Shown here: one piece after another, positions 13,687 to 14,336 of the stretch
How positions within the stretch are numbered: the first letter of the stretch is position 1
Layout: the number at the start of each line of letters is the position of its first letter
From: DASQHM01 sp035632095
GTDB taxonomy: Bacteria > Pseudomonadota > Alphaproteobacteria > Ferrovibrionales > Ferrovibrionaceae
NCBI GenBank assembly: GCA_035632095.1
Contig: DASQHM010000172.1
Coordinates: 1-14,336, forward strand
Length of the DNA: 14,336 nucleotides
Reading direction: 5' to 3'
Notes under the pieces: generated by a model
The model's input: only the letters and a program-made list of their open reading frames with translations
Database searches by the model: none
Told to the model about the DNA's origin: nothing
Translations under genes and position numbers: made by a program

Positions 13687-14336
13687 ATGGCCGATTCCGG
13701 TCCCGCGATCTATTTCGGCCGCGTCATGCACCAGCGGCTCAGGCCGTTCCGTCATCGCTTCGTTTACCGGGTGTTTTCGCTCTATGTGGACATTGACCGG
13801 CTGCGGGAGACCGCGGGGCAGCTGAAATTGCTTTCCTACAACCGCGCCAACCTTTTCGGATTCCACGACCGCGACCACGGGCCGCGCGACGGCGCGCCGC
13901 TGCGTCCCTGGGTCGAACGCGAGCTGTCGCAAGCGGGAATTCGAGCCGATTGGGACCGCATCATGCTGTTGTGTTTTCCGCGCCTGTTCGGCTATGTGTT
14001 CAATCCGTTGAGCATCTTCTTCTGTCATGACCGGCAGAACCGGCTGCGCGCCATTCTCTATGAGGTCAAGAATACGTTCGGCGAGCAGCACGCCTACGCG
14101 ATCGAGGTCCGCGATTCGAGCAGCGATTGCATCACCCAGACCACGGATAAACGCTTCTACGTTTCGCCCTTCATCGACATGAAAGCGACCTACCACTTCC
14201 GGCTCAGTGCCCCAGGCGACCGGCTTTCGGTCGGCATCCGGCAAACGGTCGCGGCCGGAGAATTGCTCGTGGCGGTGCACCAGGGCCGGCGCGCTCCTCT
14301 TAGCGATCGCGCGCTGTTGAAGGGTTTCCTGCTCTA
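13687..14336 (+). CDS. DUF1365 protein (partial, cut by window end)
   Basis: 216 codons are visible, out of about 250-270 usual for the family; the 3' end is outside the window. The start region AIYFGRVMHQRLRPFRHRFVYRVF and the central LLCFPRLFGYVFNPLSIFFCHD are the DUF1365 signature, and KNTFGEQHAY with DKRFYVSPF follow in the expected order. The biochemical role of DUF1365 is unknown; it nearly always accompanies the COG2907 oxidoreductase and a Cfa-type methyltransferase, so it is thought to take part in lipid modification. ATG 13687 is preferred: GGGAGG at 13675-13680 stands 6 nt before it, whereas ATG 13681 would have no spacing. A Cfa-like methyltransferase gene is expected just beyond the window. 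No signal peptide is seen, and the frame contains no stop up to the window edge. Confidence 0.9.
   Translation, partial: MADSGPAIYFGRVMHQRLRPFRHRFVYRVFSLYVDIDRLRETAGQLKLLSYNRANLFGFHDRDHGPRDGAPLRPWVERELSQAGIRADWDRIMLLCFPRLFGYVFNPLSIFFCHDRQNRLRAILYEVKNTFGEQHAYAIEVRDSSSDCITQTTDKRFYVSPFIDMKATYHFRLSAPGDRLSVGIRQTVAAGELLVAVHQGRRAPLSDRALLKGFLL

Overview
The window is GC-rich (about 65 % by eye) with bacterial gene packing, ATGA start/stop overlaps, TTAACC-type sites and DMT, GT9 and OmpR/NarL proteins of alphaproteobacterial flavour. I read it as chromosomal DNA of an alphaproteobacterium; no species can be named. The left edge holds the end of an integrated mobile element; everything to its right looks like ordinary chromosome.

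Layout. (1) 1-256: the C-terminus of a tyrosine integrase, a pair of short direct repeats and the 3' half of a tRNA-Cys gene. This is the attR junction of an element that lies upstream of the window. (2) 345-1416: an EamA/DMT transporter and an intact tRNA-Asn(GUU). (3) 1494-6050: a co-directional surface-glycan set. It holds a three-module membrane protein (decayed GT2 domain, GtrA flippase-like domain, ArnT/PMT-type glycosyltransferase), a GT9 (heptosyltransferase-like) enzyme that overlaps it by up to 164 nt, and a methyltransferase-like protein. (4) 8829-6098, minus strand: an overlapping cluster of a BamE/SmpA-like lipoprotein, an OmpR-family response regulator and a histidine kinase, which looks like an envelope-sensing two-component system. 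(5) 9065-10552: a small secreted protein with a degenerate ComEA-like helix-hairpin-helix, convergent with a Sel1-repeat/peptidoglycan-binding lipoprotein. (6) 10709-11970: a GlcG/HbpS-family protein and an orphan NarL-type response regulator. (7) 12213-14336: a 44-codon remnant of a DNA photolyase, coupled by ATGA overlap to a COG2907 FAD-dependent oxidoreductase, then a DUF1365 protein cut by the window end. This is the light/oxidative-stress lipid-modification operon known from many Proteobacteria (photolyase, FAD oxidase, DUF1365, Cfa-like methyltransferase), here with the photolyase gutted.

Most notable: the photolyase remnant that still serves as an operon leader ORF, the tRNA-Cys attR boundary, the GT2-GtrA-ArnT fusion with a damaged GT2 part, the response regulator lacking the usual Lys-Pro motif, and the TTAACC-type sites between the lipoprotein operon and the HhH-protein gene. 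I saw no CRISPR array, insertion sequence, rRNA or obvious defence system.
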